Both the position numbers and the translations under genes were made by a program. A DNA stretch of 64,000 bases from Clostridium sp. BNL1100 (GTDB taxonomy: Bacteria > Bacillota > Clostridia > Acetivibrionales > DSM-1351). Positions 26,545 through 35,780 of this stretch are shown piece by piece (position 1 is the first letter of the stretch; each line of letters starts with the position of its first letter). The notes beneath the pieces are model-generated. The model had not been told where the DNA came from, did no database searches, and saw nothing but the letters and a program-made list of their open reading frames with translations. The stretch covers positions 3,601,001 through 3,665,000 of the forward strand of contig NC_016791.1 of NCBI RefSeq assembly GCF_000244875.1. The letters are read 5' to 3'.

Positions 26545-27906
26545 TTAAATTTCTCTGACAACATTTTTTATCCACTTATTGGACCTTAATCTGGTAACAC
26601 CGCAAATCATTTTCACAATTTCTTCAGCCATTACCATGAGGACAACCCACTGAACATCAAGTCTTAGAACCAATGCCCCTATAAAAGAAAGGGGAACACC
26701 TATAAGCCACATAGTCAAGCCTTCTGCAACAAAAGCAAATCCTGCATCTCCACCCCCACGTAAAACTCCCACAATGACAACTATATTTGTAAATCTTATA
26801 GGTAAAATAATGGAGTTCATTGCCATAAGAATTATAGACGTTTCAATAACATCACTGCTTACCTTGAACAGACTTACAATAAAAGGGGAGAACAGATATA
26901 AAAGTCCGCCCAGAATGAAGCCGCCGATTATGCACAGCCGGACAAAGCTCCAAGCATATTGCCTTCCCTTCTTTTCCTCTCCTGCACCAATAACATGTCC
27001 CGTCATAACCGCCGCAGCGCTGGCCAAACCAAAAGCAGCAACCATAAACAGGTTTACTACGTTGTTTGTAATCTGTACCGCATCAAATGCCTCAGTACTT
27101 ATTCTGCCATACGCAATTGAATATACCGCAGTACCCAGACCCCAGCACATTTCATTAAGAATAACCGGTATCATGGTCTTGGTTACCCTGCCCAGCAAAT
27201 CTTTCGTAACCTGCATAAGTTCACTGATTCTGAATCTAAGGAGTGGAAAGTACTTTGATACAACGATTAAAAATATAATTAATTCAACTATTCTTGCTAT
27301 TAATGTACCTGTTGCAGCACCTCTCACGCCCATTGCCGGCATACCAAATCTTCCGTATATCAGTACATAATTCAGAAGCGTATTGAGCCCCAGTGCCGAA
27401 GCACTTATTATCATAGGCATAGCAGACTTCCCAATACTTCTGAGAGCCACACTGAACCCAAAACTTATTGATGCAAATACAAAACTCACACTAAGTATTC
27501 TTAAAAAACCGGCTCCCTGGCTAATAACCACAGGATCGGTATTGAAAATAGAAATAATCTGTTTGGGCAGCAGTATACCTATTGCCGCCATAATAAGAGC
27601 TGCCCCTGCTGCTATTGCAATATCGAGATTTACCACTCTGCCTATATTACTGTGGTCATTTTTACCCCAGAACTGGGCTACATAAATACTGCATCCGCTA
27701 TGTATTGCATTATAAAGCAAAAATACTATCAAACCATACTGGTTGGCAACACCAACGGCTGCCAACGCCTGATTACCCAACGATCCAACCATTACAGAAT
27801 CGACGACGCCAAGAGATGAAGAAATTAAGCTCTGAATAGTTATCGGTAGTGCCAGTGTAAGAAGCTTCAAATAAAATTCCTTGTTTTTAACTAGTAACCT
27901 TTGCAT
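26545..27906 (-). CDS. MATE family efflux transporter
   Basis: 453 residues, 12 predicted helices in two repeated halves. The first half opens with LTLALPITIQSLISSSLGVVD and continues VDSVMVGSLGNQALAAVGVA; the second contains LNEMCWGLGTAVYSIAYGR. These are hallmarks of Na+ or H+-coupled multidrug and toxin extrusion carriers of the NorM/DinF type. The substrate is unknown. No regulator is adjacent. The gap to engB is 60 bp. Confidence 0.9.
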   Translation of the reverse strand: MQRLLVKNKEFYLKLLTLALPITIQSLISSSLGVVDSVMVGSLGNQALAAVGVANQYGLIVFLLYNAIHSGCSIYVAQFWGKNDHSNIGRVVNLDIAIAAGAALIMAAIGILLPKQIISIFNTDPVVISQGAGFLRILSVSFVFASISFGFSVALRSIGKSAMPMIISASALGLNTLLNYVLIYGRFGMPAMGVRGAATGTLIARIVELIIFLIVVSKYFPLLRFRISELMQVTKDLLGRVTKTMIPVILNEMCWGLGTAVYSIAYGRISTEAFDAVQITNNVVNLFMVAAFGLASAAAVMTGHVIGAGEEKKGRQYAWSFVRLCIIGGFILGGLLYLFSPFIVSLFKVSSDVIETSIILMAMNSIILPIRFTNIVVIVGVLRGGGDAGFAFVAEGLTMWLIGVPLSFIGALVLRLDVQWVVLMVMAEEIVKMICGVTRLRSNKWIKNVVREI

Positions 27907-27969
27907 TTATCCCCCTGTTTGAGTACCCATAATTATCCTCACGTGATTATACTACACCCGTAAAAAAAA

Positions 27970-28000
27970 AGCAAAAACCTTATATGCTACGGCTTTTGCT
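27970..28000 (-). terminator. Terminator of the second acyl-CoA synthetase gene
   Basis: Stem AGCAAAAgCC/GGtTTTTGCT with an 11-nt loop and a run of nine T on the minus strand (complement of 27962-27970). Confidence 0.85.
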
Positions 28001-28019
28001 CTTTAATAGGCTTGTATTT

Positions 28020-29840
28020 TTAAAACAGCTTTCCATTGGCCTTTCTCATATTTAAACCTGCTTCATCAAGCACCTCCATTACTTTTTTGTGCTCAACGGG
28101 CCTTTTAATTTTAAGAGTAGTTGTTTTAATCAATTCATCGTAGCTCATAATAAAATATCTTATAATTTTGTACTGTGGTATATCCTTGTTCAACCTTTTT
28201 ATCTCCTGCTGCATAATGTCTGCTAATTCGCTTTCAGATGGAAGCCTTCCGTATTTTTCTTTTATAACAGCCTCATTAAGAACCAGCTTTGCACATACCT
28301 GTATATCTCCATCTGGGGCTTCATTTCCCCATACAAAGGATTCTTTTATACCTTCAATATTGTTCAGAAGTGTTTCATACTCTTCCGGGAAAGCTTTTTT
28401 ACCGTTGGTGAGGACAATCATTGATTTGGCTCTGCCTGTAATTGTTATAAATCCTTCATTGTCAATATGCCCCAAGTCTCCTGTGTGAAACCAACCTTCT
28501 TCATCAATAGCTTCTTTCGTTCCGGCTTCGTCATCGTAATAACCCATCATTACATTCCGGCCCCTTGTGATAATTTCACCCATGCCGTTTTCATCAGGAT
28601 TATGAATAGCTGCCTCTATACCATATAAAGGCTGTCCTACGGTTCCCGCCTTATTATAAAAGTCATTGTTGGCTGCAACAACGGGTGAGGTTTCAGTCAG
28701 GCCATAGCCTTGTATAACCTTTAAACCCAACATGTCAAAGCCCTCTATTATTTCCTTATCTATAGGTGCAGCACCTGACACGGCCAGCCTTAATCCCGGT
28801 CCCATTTGTTCCAGAATTCTTTTGAAAAACTTTCTTCTTAAATCTATTTTAATGCTGTTGAGTCCTTTTGAAACCTTGGCAAGCATTGCAACCTGCTTGG
28901 CCTTCCCTGACTTTTTTATGCCATCTTTCATTTTTTTATACATTGCTTCCAGTATGGCAGGAACTACTACAAGAATAGTTACATTAAATTCCTTCAAATT
29001 TTTTGCAATATGCTTTATACCCTCACTGTATGCAATACACACACCATTTTTTATCATAAAAAGCATTCCTATTGATAACTCAAAAGTGTGATGCAAGGGT
29101 AGTACTGAGAGATGCACGTCATTGGGAAGAACTTTTATTGCAGAAGAAACGGCACTTACGTCTGAACAAATATTACGCTGGTTTAGCATTACTCCTTTTG
29201 ACATACTGGTCGTACCTGATGTAAAAAGCAGAACAGACAGCTTTTCTGAATCTACGGATGCATCTGTAAAGCTTCTGTCGTCATTTTTTAAAAGGCTTTC
29301 ACCCTGTGCAACAAGCTTATCTATTGTAGTAAAGGAAGAAGGATAATCTTCACCGATATCATCCATACATATAAAGTATTTGATGCTTTTCATACGTTCT
29401 GCCAGACTACGCATCTGAGCGTCAAAATGACTACTGTAGAATATTGCGTCTACTTCTCCCCTAATAATGAGCTTCTCGATTTCAACTTCAGGAAGGTGTT
29501 TATCAAGAGGAACCGCTATTCCTGTTCCGCATACAATAGAAAAAAAGCTCACTGCCCACTCATAACGGTTTTCACCTATCACTGCTATCCTTTTGTCCTT
29601 TAAGCCAAGCTTGTGCAGAGCAGTGCCTATGGCAGCTACTTCCGCACCAAAGCTTTTATATGATTTAGTGATGGTATCTGCCCCTGATTTATATATAAAT
29701 GCAGTTTTATCCCCAAATGTATCTATGCTTGTTTTAAGTAGTTTCTTAATATTCTCTACGGGACTGATATCATAATACCCCAGACCCTTGACAATTCTTT
29801 TTTCCTTTTCGTTAGTTATGGAGATTCCCTTTTTGGCCAT
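28020..29840 (-). CDS. AMP-forming long-chain acyl-CoA synthetase (paralogue)
   Basis: 606 residues with the same domain order as the enzyme at 6933-8663. Motifs: VLLFTSGTTSMSKGVML, the GYGLTETSPVVA core, WFHTGDLGHIDNEG, and LTNGKKAFPEEYE. The C-terminal TTTLKIKRPVEHK holds the catalytic lysine. ATG at 29840 follows CAGGAGGG by about 4 nt; an upstream ATG at 29864 lacks a site. The promoter is overlapped by a 17-bp-arm palindrome (29860-29902), suggesting control by a dimeric repressor, for example a fatty-acid-responsive TetR-type protein (inference). It has its own promoter and terminator, so it is a single-gene unit. Confidence 0.88.
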   Translation of the reverse strand: MAKKGISITNEKEKRIVKGLGYYDISPVENIKKLLKTSIDTFGDKTAFIYKSGADTITKSYKSFGAEVAAIGTALHKLGLKDKRIAVIGENRYEWAVSFFSIVCGTGIAVPLDKHLPEVEIEKLIIRGEVDAIFYSSHFDAQMRSLAERMKSIKYFICMDDIGEDYPSSFTTIDKLVAQGESLLKNDDRSFTDASVDSEKLSVLLFTSGTTSMSKGVMLNQRNICSDVSAVSSAIKVLPNDVHLSVLPLHHTFELSIGMLFMIKNGVCIAYSEGIKHIAKNLKEFNVTILVVVPAILEAMYKKMKDGIKKSGKAKQVAMLAKVSKGLNSIKIDLRRKFFKRILEQMGPGLRLAVSGAAPIDKEIIEGFDMLGLKVIQGYGLTETSPVVAANNDFYNKAGTVGQPLYGIEAAIHNPDENGMGEIITRGRNVMMGYYDDEAGTKEAIDEEGWFHTGDLGHIDNEGFITITGRAKSMIVLTNGKKAFPEEYETLLNNIEGIKESFVWGNEAPDGDIQVCAKLVLNEAVIKEKYGRLPSESELADIMQQEIKRLNKDIPQYKIIRYFIMSYDELIKTTTLKIKRPVEHKKVMEVLDEAGLNMRKANGKLF

Positions 29841-29859
29841 ATGCCCTCCTGAAATAAGA

Positions 29860-29902
29860 TACAATAATATAATTATTACCTGGTTATAATTATATTATTG
29901 TA
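29860..29902. promoter_or_regulatory. Palindromic operator candidate, 17-bp arms with 9-nt spacer
   Basis: Arms 29860-29876 and 29886-29902 are perfectly complementary (TACAATAATATAATTAT against its reverse complement). The right arm covers the -10 box of the acyl-CoA synthetase promoter and the spacer covers the likely transcription start. This is where a repressor would block initiation. As RNA, only the left arm would be transcribed in full, so a DNA operator fits better than a hairpin. Confidence 0.55.
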
Positions 29903-29917
29903 TTCCTTTTCAATCAA
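29889..29917 (-). promoter_or_regulatory. Promoter of the second acyl-CoA synthetase gene
   Basis: Minus-strand TTGATT (29917-29912), 17-nt spacer, perfect TATAAT (29894-29889). Confidence 0.65.
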
Positions 29918-30017
29918 TATTACAACAAATATATTTACTTATACCTTTCCAATTTACGTATATAATATTCCATATAATCGGATACCAGTTTATCTGCTGC
30001 TATCCCTTCAGATATTA

Positions 30018-30042
30018 AAAGCCCCACGTTTTGAGGGGCTTT
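30018..30042 (-). terminator. Terminator of the DUF1801 gene
   Basis: AAAGCCCC / GGGGCTTT stem with a 9-nt loop and T-rich tail on the minus strand (TTTTAATATC). Confidence 0.8.
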
Positions 30043-30081
30043 CAATCCGGTTGTATCTATTATTTAAAATCAGATAATACC

Positions 30082-30492
30082 TTAGTAATGTTTTCCGTTA
30101 TCGTAACTCCATTTCGCTATTTCGGCGATAAGCTCAAGTGGTAATGGCTTGTTGTACGGAAACTGTATGGCTCCTTTACTTGTTTTATATTCCGTGAGCC
30201 TTTCGCTAAAATGTGCAACAGCCTTATCCCCGGGGTACAACCCGATGTGCTTTTTAAATGCCGCAAAGTGGATTATATTTTGTTTATGCCAGTAAGTTGG
30301 CATACTCCATGAAATACGTTCTTCCGCATTCGGGAGTGTTTCACGGAGCGTGTCTCGAACTTGATTTAACAACAGCTGTACCTCTTCCGATTGTCCAGCA
30401 ATATAGGCATCAATCGTTTTCGGCGGTTCGCCGCAGAAATGGTCTTGATTTGTGTTCTTAAACTCCCGTTTACAATTGGGGCATTGCCACAT
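30082..30492 (-). CDS. DUF1801 protein with N-terminal zinc ribbon
   Basis: 136 residues. The N-terminus (WQCPNCKREFKNTNQDHFC) is a zinc knuckle of CxxC...HxC type. The rest is a DUF1801 domain (YdhG/YyaQ type) with IDAYIAGQSEEVQLLLNQVR, the core ISWSMPTYWHKQNIIHFAAF and a GAIQFPYNKPLP motif. Some members of this family have been described as iron-chaperone-like, but function is unsettled. The start is supported by GGGAGGG. It is 102 bp from the DHFR-like gene on the same strand. Confidence 0.82.
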   Translation of the reverse strand: MWQCPNCKREFKNTNQDHFCGEPPKTIDAYIAGQSEEVQLLLNQVRDTLRETLPNAEERISWSMPTYWHKQNIIHFAAFKKHIGLYPGDKAVAHFSERLTEYKTSKGAIQFPYNKPLPLELIAEIAKWSYDNGKHY

Positions 30493-30594
30493 AGTACATT
30501 CGCCCTCCCTCTTTCTAAAAATTCACCCTCTATATTTTTACCCACAAATAACCTTTAATACCGGACTCACTATTATTGTCACAAAATCCAGAAC

Positions 30595-31113
30595 TTACTT
30601 TTGTGATTGAGCATAAATTAATTCTGCAAATTGTCCGTATTTTTTTACTTCTTTCAAGTAAAATCTCTTTAATGCTTCCTTCTGCGAAAACAATGGTATT
30701 CCACTCCCTAATAAAACAGGAGCAATCTGTATTATTATATTATCTATCATATCATTATCCAATAAGGGAGCTAATATTGTGTTCCCTCCAACAATCCAAA
30801 TGTTTTTATCCTTTTCTATTTGTTTAACAAATTCTACAATATCACAATTAATAGGAATAAAGCCCTTAATTGACAAGCTTTCAGTATGTGTAACAACATA
30901 GTTTTTAGTAGTCGGATAAAAACTATCTATATTCTCTATGTTTTCAATTTCATTATATGTCCTTTTGCCCATGATAGTAATATCCATACTATTATAGAAA
31001 CTTTCGTAATCAGTTTCTTCTATTGTGCCTGTTTGATAAAGCCAGTCCAAGTTATGGTTTTTATCAGCAAGATAGCCGTCTAAAGTTATACAGCCATAAA
31101 AAAACACACTCAT
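30595..31113 (-). CDS. RibD C-terminal / dihydrofolate reductase-like protein
   Basis: 172 residues. The N-terminus FFYGCITLDGYLADKNHNLD, ITIMGKRTYNEIE, the nucleotide-binding KDKNIWIVGGNTILAPLL and the C-terminal IAPVLLGSGIPLF match the RibD C-terminal domain family related to bacterial DHFR. These are NAD(P)H-dependent reductases, and many are paralogues with no folate role. AAAGGAG lies about 8 nt before the ATG. Confidence 0.85.
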   Translation of the reverse strand: MSVFFYGCITLDGYLADKNHNLDWLYQTGTIEETDYESFYNSMDITIMGKRTYNEIENIENIDSFYPTTKNYVVTHTESLSIKGFIPINCDIVEFVKQIEKDKNIWIVGGNTILAPLLDNDMIDNIIIQIAPVLLGSGIPLFSQKEALKRFYLKEVKKYGQFAELIYAQSQK

Positions 31114-31178
31114 TTTTAAACTCCTTTCAACTTACGTTAGTTCCGGTGTCTCTGAAAAACTAAATACAACAAATATAT

Positions 31179-31208
31179 AAAAGAACTATGCCCTAGCATA
31201 GTTCTTTT
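31179..31208 (-). terminator. Terminator of the enoate reductase operon
   Basis: AAAAGAACTATG / CATAGTTCTTTT perfect 12-bp stem with a 6-nt loop; on the minus strand it ends in a T run. It lies 15 bp after the DUF3237 gene. Confidence 0.85.
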
Positions 31209-31222
31209 TATAATGTGAAACT

Positions 31223-31642
31223 TTATATAGCCCTGTATATTACTATTTTTACCCCATCTTCAGCCGGAAATCCTTCACCGACTAAAATATCATGGTTCAT
31301 AAAATCTAAAGCCTTACTATCTGTAATTATCTTTGGATAAGTTCTGAACAGAACACCTTGCAGATTTTTGTTCATATCGCCATTATTCTCTATGAACATC
31401 TTGCAGGTTTCACCTGTATAATCCTTTCCCTCAAGCATATATCTTGCCGACAAGGTATGTCTGTCGCCTGACTTTCCAATAATTTGAGTATCAATTCCGC
31501 CCGGAAGTACTTGTCCTTCAAAATACTTGCTTTTAACGTCACCTGTAAAAGAAATCATTACAACTGAATCACCATTATTATTTTTTAAATCGATTGCACT
31601 TTGTATCTTAACATTTACTGTTAATATTTCTTCAAAATTCAT
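31223..31642 (-). CDS. DUF3237 domain protein
   Basis: 139 residues, predicted beta-barrel. The pattern ISFTGDVKSKYFEGQVLPGG, then DTQI and HTLSARYMLEGKDYTGE, with a late FRTYPKI element, matches DUF3237, a family found near aromatic or terpenoid-degrading oxidoreductases. No activity is established. ATG at 31642 follows AAGGAG by 8 nt; an in-frame extension to 31687 has no binding site and would overlap the esterase. It is the last gene of an operon with the esterase (45-bp gap) and the enoate reductase. Confidence 0.75.
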   Translation of the reverse strand: MNFEEILTVNVKIQSAIDLKNNNGDSVVMISFTGDVKSKYFEGQVLPGGIDTQIIGKSGDRHTLSARYMLEGKDYTGETCKMFIENNGDMNKNLQGVLFRTYPKIITDSKALDFMNHDILVGEGFPAEDGVKIVIYRAI

Positions 31643-31687
31643 ATTACTTCTCCTTAATTGTTGACAATAATATCGTTTGCTATGCAA

Positions 31688-32593
31688 TCATCTCTTGTCC
31701 TGCCGTTTAAGGTTTGCAGATAAAAACTGTTCCGTTATGTTAAGCACCTGAGGACTCCATATGCCCGGGCCGTGGTCGGCACCTACAACCTTATAAAATA
31801 TAGCACTCTGCCCATGTTCCTTTAGTGCCTTATACATTTCAATACTTTGATTAATGTGAACTATCTTATCACTGTCTCCATGTATAATGAGAAAAGGTGG
31901 AAGTTTTTTCGTTAAATCCTGATAAACAGGACTTGCCTTCTTGGACAGTTCAATATTGTCCTTTACTCTTCCTCCCACAAGCAAACCTTCAGGAGAATCT
32001 GCAGAATCATGGTCAAGAATATCATTGTATTTGCCTAACGTAAGTAAATCTGAAACTCCATAATAATCTACCACAGCACATACTTCATCTGATTGCTCGC
32101 CATAAAGTCCGTTATTATACTCTCCCATGGTAAGTCCGGTCATTAATGAAAGGTGTCCGCCTGATGAGTCTCCCCATACTGCAACCCTCTCAGGGTCAAC
32201 TCCATAGGTGTCTTGATTCTCACGCATAAACCTGATAGCACACTTTACATCTTCCAACGCTGCCGGAAATTGAGCTTTATCGGTATCCCTGATCTCAACA
32301 CTTACTATTACATATCCCTTTGCTGCAATATGTGATAGATTTGGTATAGCACAATATAAATCCTGATTTCTCCATGCAGAGCCCTGTACATAAACTACAA
32401 GTGGAAATTTTTGACTGTCCTGACAAGGTTTTATTACTTGCAGTTTCATTTCCAGGTCACCATACTTGGCATAAATAATATCATTTAGATATGTACATGA
32501 GAAGTACTTTCCGCCTTCAGAAAATTCACCGAATAAAATCTGTGTTCCTTCCGGCATTTCATTTGCTGCAAAATAGGCTGCTTGCTTATCCAC
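31688..32593 (-). CDS. Alpha/beta-hydrolase (esterase/lipase, BD-FAE type)
   Basis: About 301 residues. Nucleophile elbow WGDSSGGHLSLM (Ser near residue 155), acid in FLIIHGDSDKIVHI, and histidine in GADHGPGIW complete the triad. The usual HGGG oxyanion-hole motif is changed to VVYVQGSAWRNQD, as in some bile-ester and feruloyl-type esterases. It hydrolyses a small ester; the substrate is unknown. I use the GTG at 32593, which is about 8 nt from AAAGGG; a GTG at 32602 overlaps that site. Its neighbours on the same transcript are an enoate reductase upstream and DUF3237 downstream, which suggests one pathway. Confidence 0.83.
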   Translation of the reverse strand: MDKQAAYFAANEMPEGTQILFGEFSEGGKYFSCTYLNDIIYAKYGDLEMKLQVIKPCQDSQKFPLVVYVQGSAWRNQDLYCAIPNLSHIAAKGYVIVSVEIRDTDKAQFPAALEDVKCAIRFMRENQDTYGVDPERVAVWGDSSGGHLSLMTGLTMGEYNNGLYGEQSDEVCAVVDYYGVSDLLTLGKYNDILDHDSADSPEGLLVGGRVKDNIELSKKASPVYQDLTKKLPPFLIIHGDSDKIVHINQSIEMYKALKEHGQSAIFYKVVGADHGPGIWSPQVLNITEQFLSANLKRQDKR

Positions 32594-32624
32594 ACTAAAC
32601 ACCCTTTCATTTTAGATTTTAACC

Positions 32625-34622
32625 CTATATGTTTCTGGCAACTTCATAAGCATCCCAAATAGCGTACATTATGTTAGATACCTTACGTGCATCTCCTATC
32701 AAATGTATATCGTTAATATCATATTTAAGCTGTTCATAAACCGACTTTTCAGAATTGTAGCCTACAGCTAAAACTATACTGTCGGCGCATATCTCCCTAA
32801 TATCTCCGGCAACATCTACCAAAGCACCTTTTTCGGTTGTTTTTATTATCTTAGAGGAAGTAAGTACTTCAATCCCTTTGTACGGTATTAATCTTTCCAG
32901 CATTTCTGAATTCGCATGACAAAGAGGGCCGTTTAATGCAAGGAGTTTGTTTTGTATTTCTACTATGGTGACTTTTTTCCCTTTTTGTGCAAGCCAGAGT
33001 GCAAGCTCACAGCCAACCAAACCACCCCCGACAACAATCACTTCATTACCTGATTTTTCTTTTTCCAGCAGAACATCTTCCGCAGTAAAAACCTTATTAT
33101 ATTCACCGAGATTGAATATCTTAGGTTTTGAACCCGTGGCAATTATAACTGTATCTGCTTCACTGTTTTTTACAACCTCAGCAGTTAACTCTGTATTGCA
33201 ATTCACCTTTACTCCAAGTTCATTAAGAGTTTCCTCATACCAAGCCACCAATAAAAGATCATCTTCTTTAAAGTCCGGTGTACCTCCGGGTAACAAATTA
33301 CCTCCAAGACGGCTGCGTTTTTCGTACACAACAGGCTTGTGTCCACGGAGCGCCAGAACTCTTGCAGCCTCACAACCTGCCACTCCCCCGCCTGCAATAA
33401 GCACTGTTTTACTTTTTAAAGCCGGAGTCAAGCTATGTATTGTCTCTCTGCACGCCTCAGGGTTTACAGCACAGTTTAGAGCAGAATACTCCTGAATACG
33501 CCCCATGCACCCCTCTTGACAGGATAGACAAGGCCTTATGGATTTTAGTTTTCCTGCTCTAAGCTTGTTCACTAAGTCCGGATCGGCAAGCAAGGGACGT
33601 CCAAGACTGATAATATCACATGCACCATCATCAATAGCTTTTATCGCCAAATCAGGATTATCCATACGCCCTGCACACAGAACAGGAACATCTACAGACT
33701 CTTTTACAATTTTAGCATAGGGTATGTATAGCCCTTTTTCCTGATACATTGGAGGATGACTCCACCACCAGGAATCATAAGAACCAACATCTACGTCAAG
33801 AGCATCATACCCATAGGAAACCAATAATTTCGCTGCTTCAATACCCTCCGGTAAATCTCTTCCTTTTTCTTCAAACTCTTCCCCCGGCAAAGCACCTTCA
33901 CGCCAATCCTTAATAAAGCTCTTAGGACTGTACCTCAGTGTAACAGGAAAGTCATTTCCGCATCTTTTCTTAATTTCTTCAACAATTTCTCTGGCAAATC
34001 TAAGCCTATTCTCAAGACATCCTCCATATTCGTCAGTACGGTGATTGAAAAAAGAAATTGCAAACTGATCAATGAGATAGCCTTCGTGTACAGCATGAAT
34101 CTGAACCCCGTCAAACCCTGCACGTTTTGCGTTATAGGCCCCGTCTCCGAATTTCTTAATTATGGATTTTATCTCCTCAACGGTCAATTCACGGCAAGTC
34201 TTGTCCAACCACCTGTGTTTAATTGGTGAAGGTGCGACAGGAGGATATTCCCCCAGGTTTGTTGGAATTGTTACTCTACCGAAGCCTCCGCTAAGTTGTA
34301 AAAATATCTTTGAATCATAAGCGTGAATACGTTCTGTCATCTCTCTTGCGGTACGGATAAAATGCACCGGATTGTGGGTAGAACACGGGACGCTAGGCAT
34401 TCCATGTTCTTCAATCTCATTATCTACAAATGTAACTCCGGTAATAATCAATCCGGTTCCACCTCTGGCACGAGCAGTGTAATAGTCAATTCCACGTTGA
34501 TTGAAACCACCCTCTGCATCTGCCAGACCTAAAGGTCCCATAGGAGCCATGGCAAATCGGTTTTTCATTTCTACAGAACCAATTTTGATGGTTTCGAATA
34601 ACCTCTCATACTTTTTTAGCAT
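32625..34622 (-). CDS. NADH:flavin oxidoreductase / enoate reductase (Old Yellow Enzyme plus FAD/NAD domain)
   Basis: 665 residues, the length of 2,4-dienoyl-CoA reductase/2-enoate reductase-like iron-sulfur flavoenzymes. The N-terminal TIM barrel begins ERLFETIKIGSVEMKNRFAM, contains FDGVQIHAVHEGYLIDQF and the active-site region NHRTDEYGGCLENRLRF. The iron-sulfur cluster motif is RPCLSCQEGCMGR with a further Cys in LNCAVNP. The C-terminal half has two dinucleotide loops (TVLIAGGGVAGCEAARVLAL and NEVIVVGGGLVGCELALWLA). It reduces carbon-carbon double bonds conjugated to a carbonyl, using NADH. With the esterase and DUF3237 genes it suggests breakdown of an unsaturated ester such as a plant phenolic or terpenoid (inference). 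Confidence 0.9.
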   Translation of the reverse strand: MLKKYERLFETIKIGSVEMKNRFAMAPMGPLGLADAEGGFNQRGIDYYTARARGGTGLIITGVTFVDNEIEEHGMPSVPCSTHNPVHFIRTAREMTERIHAYDSKIFLQLSGGFGRVTIPTNLGEYPPVAPSPIKHRWLDKTCRELTVEEIKSIIKKFGDGAYNAKRAGFDGVQIHAVHEGYLIDQFAISFFNHRTDEYGGCLENRLRFAREIVEEIKKRCGNDFPVTLRYSPKSFIKDWREGALPGEEFEEKGRDLPEGIEAAKLLVSYGYDALDVDVGSYDSWWWSHPPMYQEKGLYIPYAKIVKESVDVPVLCAGRMDNPDLAIKAIDDGACDIISLGRPLLADPDLVNKLRAGKLKSIRPCLSCQEGCMGRIQEYSALNCAVNPEACRETIHSLTPALKSKTVLIAGGGVAGCEAARVLALRGHKPVVYEKRSRLGGNLLPGGTPDFKEDDLLLVAWYEETLNELGVKVNCNTELTAEVVKNSEADTVIIATGSKPKIFNLGEYNKVFTAEDVLLEKEKSGNEVIVVGGGLVGCELALWLAQKGKKVTIVEIQNKLLALNGPLCHANSEMLERLIPYKGIEVLTSSKIIKTTEKGALVDVAGDIREICADSIVLAVGYNSEKSVYEQLKYDINDIHLIGDARKVSNIMYAIWDAYEVARNI

Positions 34623-34695
34623 AGAATTCCCCCAAATTTACTTGTCATTTAATTGTATTATGTAAAATCTATCTTACACGTAAAATACTTTAAAG

Positions 34696-35529
34696 TTATA
34701 TATCCTTAGCCATATCTTCTAATACTTTTGCAGATACAGTCAATTCTTCTACCGAAGCCGCTATCTCCTCAAAAGATGCTGCTTGGGATTGATAAATATC
34801 ATTTGCATTATTTATCTTTGTACTTATTTCCTTTATAGAATTTTTAATCTGTTTTAGTACTGAATCAATTTGCTTGATGGAGTCATTTGTTGAATTGGCT
34901 AATTTACGAATTTCCTGTGCAACTATATTAAACCCTTTTCCGTGTTCACCGGCCCTTGCTGCTTCAATGGCTGCATTTAGCCCTAATAAATTCGTTTGTG
35001 AAGCAATACCCCTTATAAAACTAAGTATTTCATCCGTAGTGCCTGTATTCTCATCTGCTTCATTAGCTTCTTTTTGAATTTCATTGCTCATTGTCACAAC
35101 GTCCTGCAACCCGGTGGATACCTCATTAATTGTACCGGAAATCTGTTGTAATGCTGTAAATTGGTGCTTATAGGCCTCATTTAAATCAAAGCTTTTTTGC
35201 AAGCTTTTGCCCAATAAAATACAACCGACTACGGTATCGTTTTCTTTTATTGGTAATGCATACGACTTGAACGGTACACCATAAACTTCCTTAGGAACAA
35301 TACTAATTGTCAATTTGCCTGTTTGGATTGCTTTAAACGCAGCACCTCCCTCTGGTATAGGATCTCCGGGTTCTGCCTTTAGCTTAAGACTGGGACAGCT
35401 TTGATTAATTATGTATTTTTCCCTATCCGTTATTGCTATTGATGCTGCATTGTCAAAAAATACGGCCAGATAAGGTATAACCTTAGTAAATGCGGCCAAG
35501 ATCTCATTATCGATGACAGTTGTTGGCAT
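34696..35529 (-). CDS. Cytosolic methyl-accepting chemotaxis protein with N-terminal sensor domain
   Basis: 277 residues and no membrane helix. Residues 1-140 form an alpha/beta sensor-like domain ([20 protein letters not shown], then [18 protein letters not shown]), GAF/PAS-like in style. The short signalling domain has [20 protein letters not shown] and [20 protein letters not shown] near residues 190-230. Short soluble receptors like this report an internal state to the chemotaxis kinase. It is a single gene; a 312-bp upstream region may carry control elements. The ligand is unknown. Confidence 0.87.
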   Translation of the reverse strand: MPTTVIDNEILAAFTKVIPYLAVFFDNAASIAITDREKYIINQSCPSLKLKAEPGDPIPEGGAAFKAIQTGKLTISIVPKEVYGVPFKSYALPIKENDTVVGCILLGKSLQKSFDLNEAYKHQFTALQQISGTINEVSTGLQDVVTMSNEIQKEANEADENTGTTDEILSFIRGIASQTNLLGLNAAIEAARAGEHGKGFNIVAQEIRKLANSTNDSIKQIDSVLKQIKNSIKEISTKINNANDIYQSQAASFEEIAASVEELTVSAKVLEDMAKDI

Positions 35530-35780
35530 AGTATCATATCCTTTACAATAGATTTATAACAACAATTGTATACTTGATTTATGCTTAAAGTAAATCCCCC
35601 TTTTTAAAGTAAAATTACTATTAAATAAAGAATAAGTATATATTTCAATGACACACACCTTATGGACAAATTAGTTCTCATTTTTAGCAAATAACACCTT
35701 CTATGGTGTACTAACCGAATCTCAGCATGACATAGTACTTACAGCCGGGAGCCTGCTACCATACCAAGCGCCCACATATA
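35530..35780. other. Gene-free leader region upstream of the cytosolic chemoreceptor
   Basis: About 250 bp without a gene. On the minus strand it contains a 5-bp hairpin ACACC/GGTGT (35697-35712 area) and a GTACTA/TAGTAC pair, so it could form a structured leader of the chemoreceptor gene. Leaders of clostridial chemoreceptors sometimes carry c-di-GMP riboswitches, but I do not see that class's core sequence. Confidence 0.3.

Noticed and set aside
26774-27370. Long open frame opposite the MATE gene (plus strand)
   Set aside because: No ribosome binding site, composition mirrors the antisense of hydrophobic helices, and the MATE protein on the minus strand is a clear family member.
32947-33495. 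Long open frame opposite the enoate reductase gene
   Set aside because: The reverse strand shows complete flavoenzyme motifs across the region; the plus-strand frame is a shadow.
35743-35757. B12-box-like sequence AGCCGGGAGCCTGCT on the plus strand
   Set aside because: It matches the cobalamin riboswitch B12 box only in part, the conserved upstream core is absent, and the plus strand has no gene downstream to control. I treat it as coincidence.
35660-35770. tRNA-like reading of the minus-strand leader of the cytosolic chemoreceptor
   Set aside because: A CTGTAAG loop and a terminal ACACCA looked tRNA-Tyr-like, but acceptor, anticodon and T stems do not pair.
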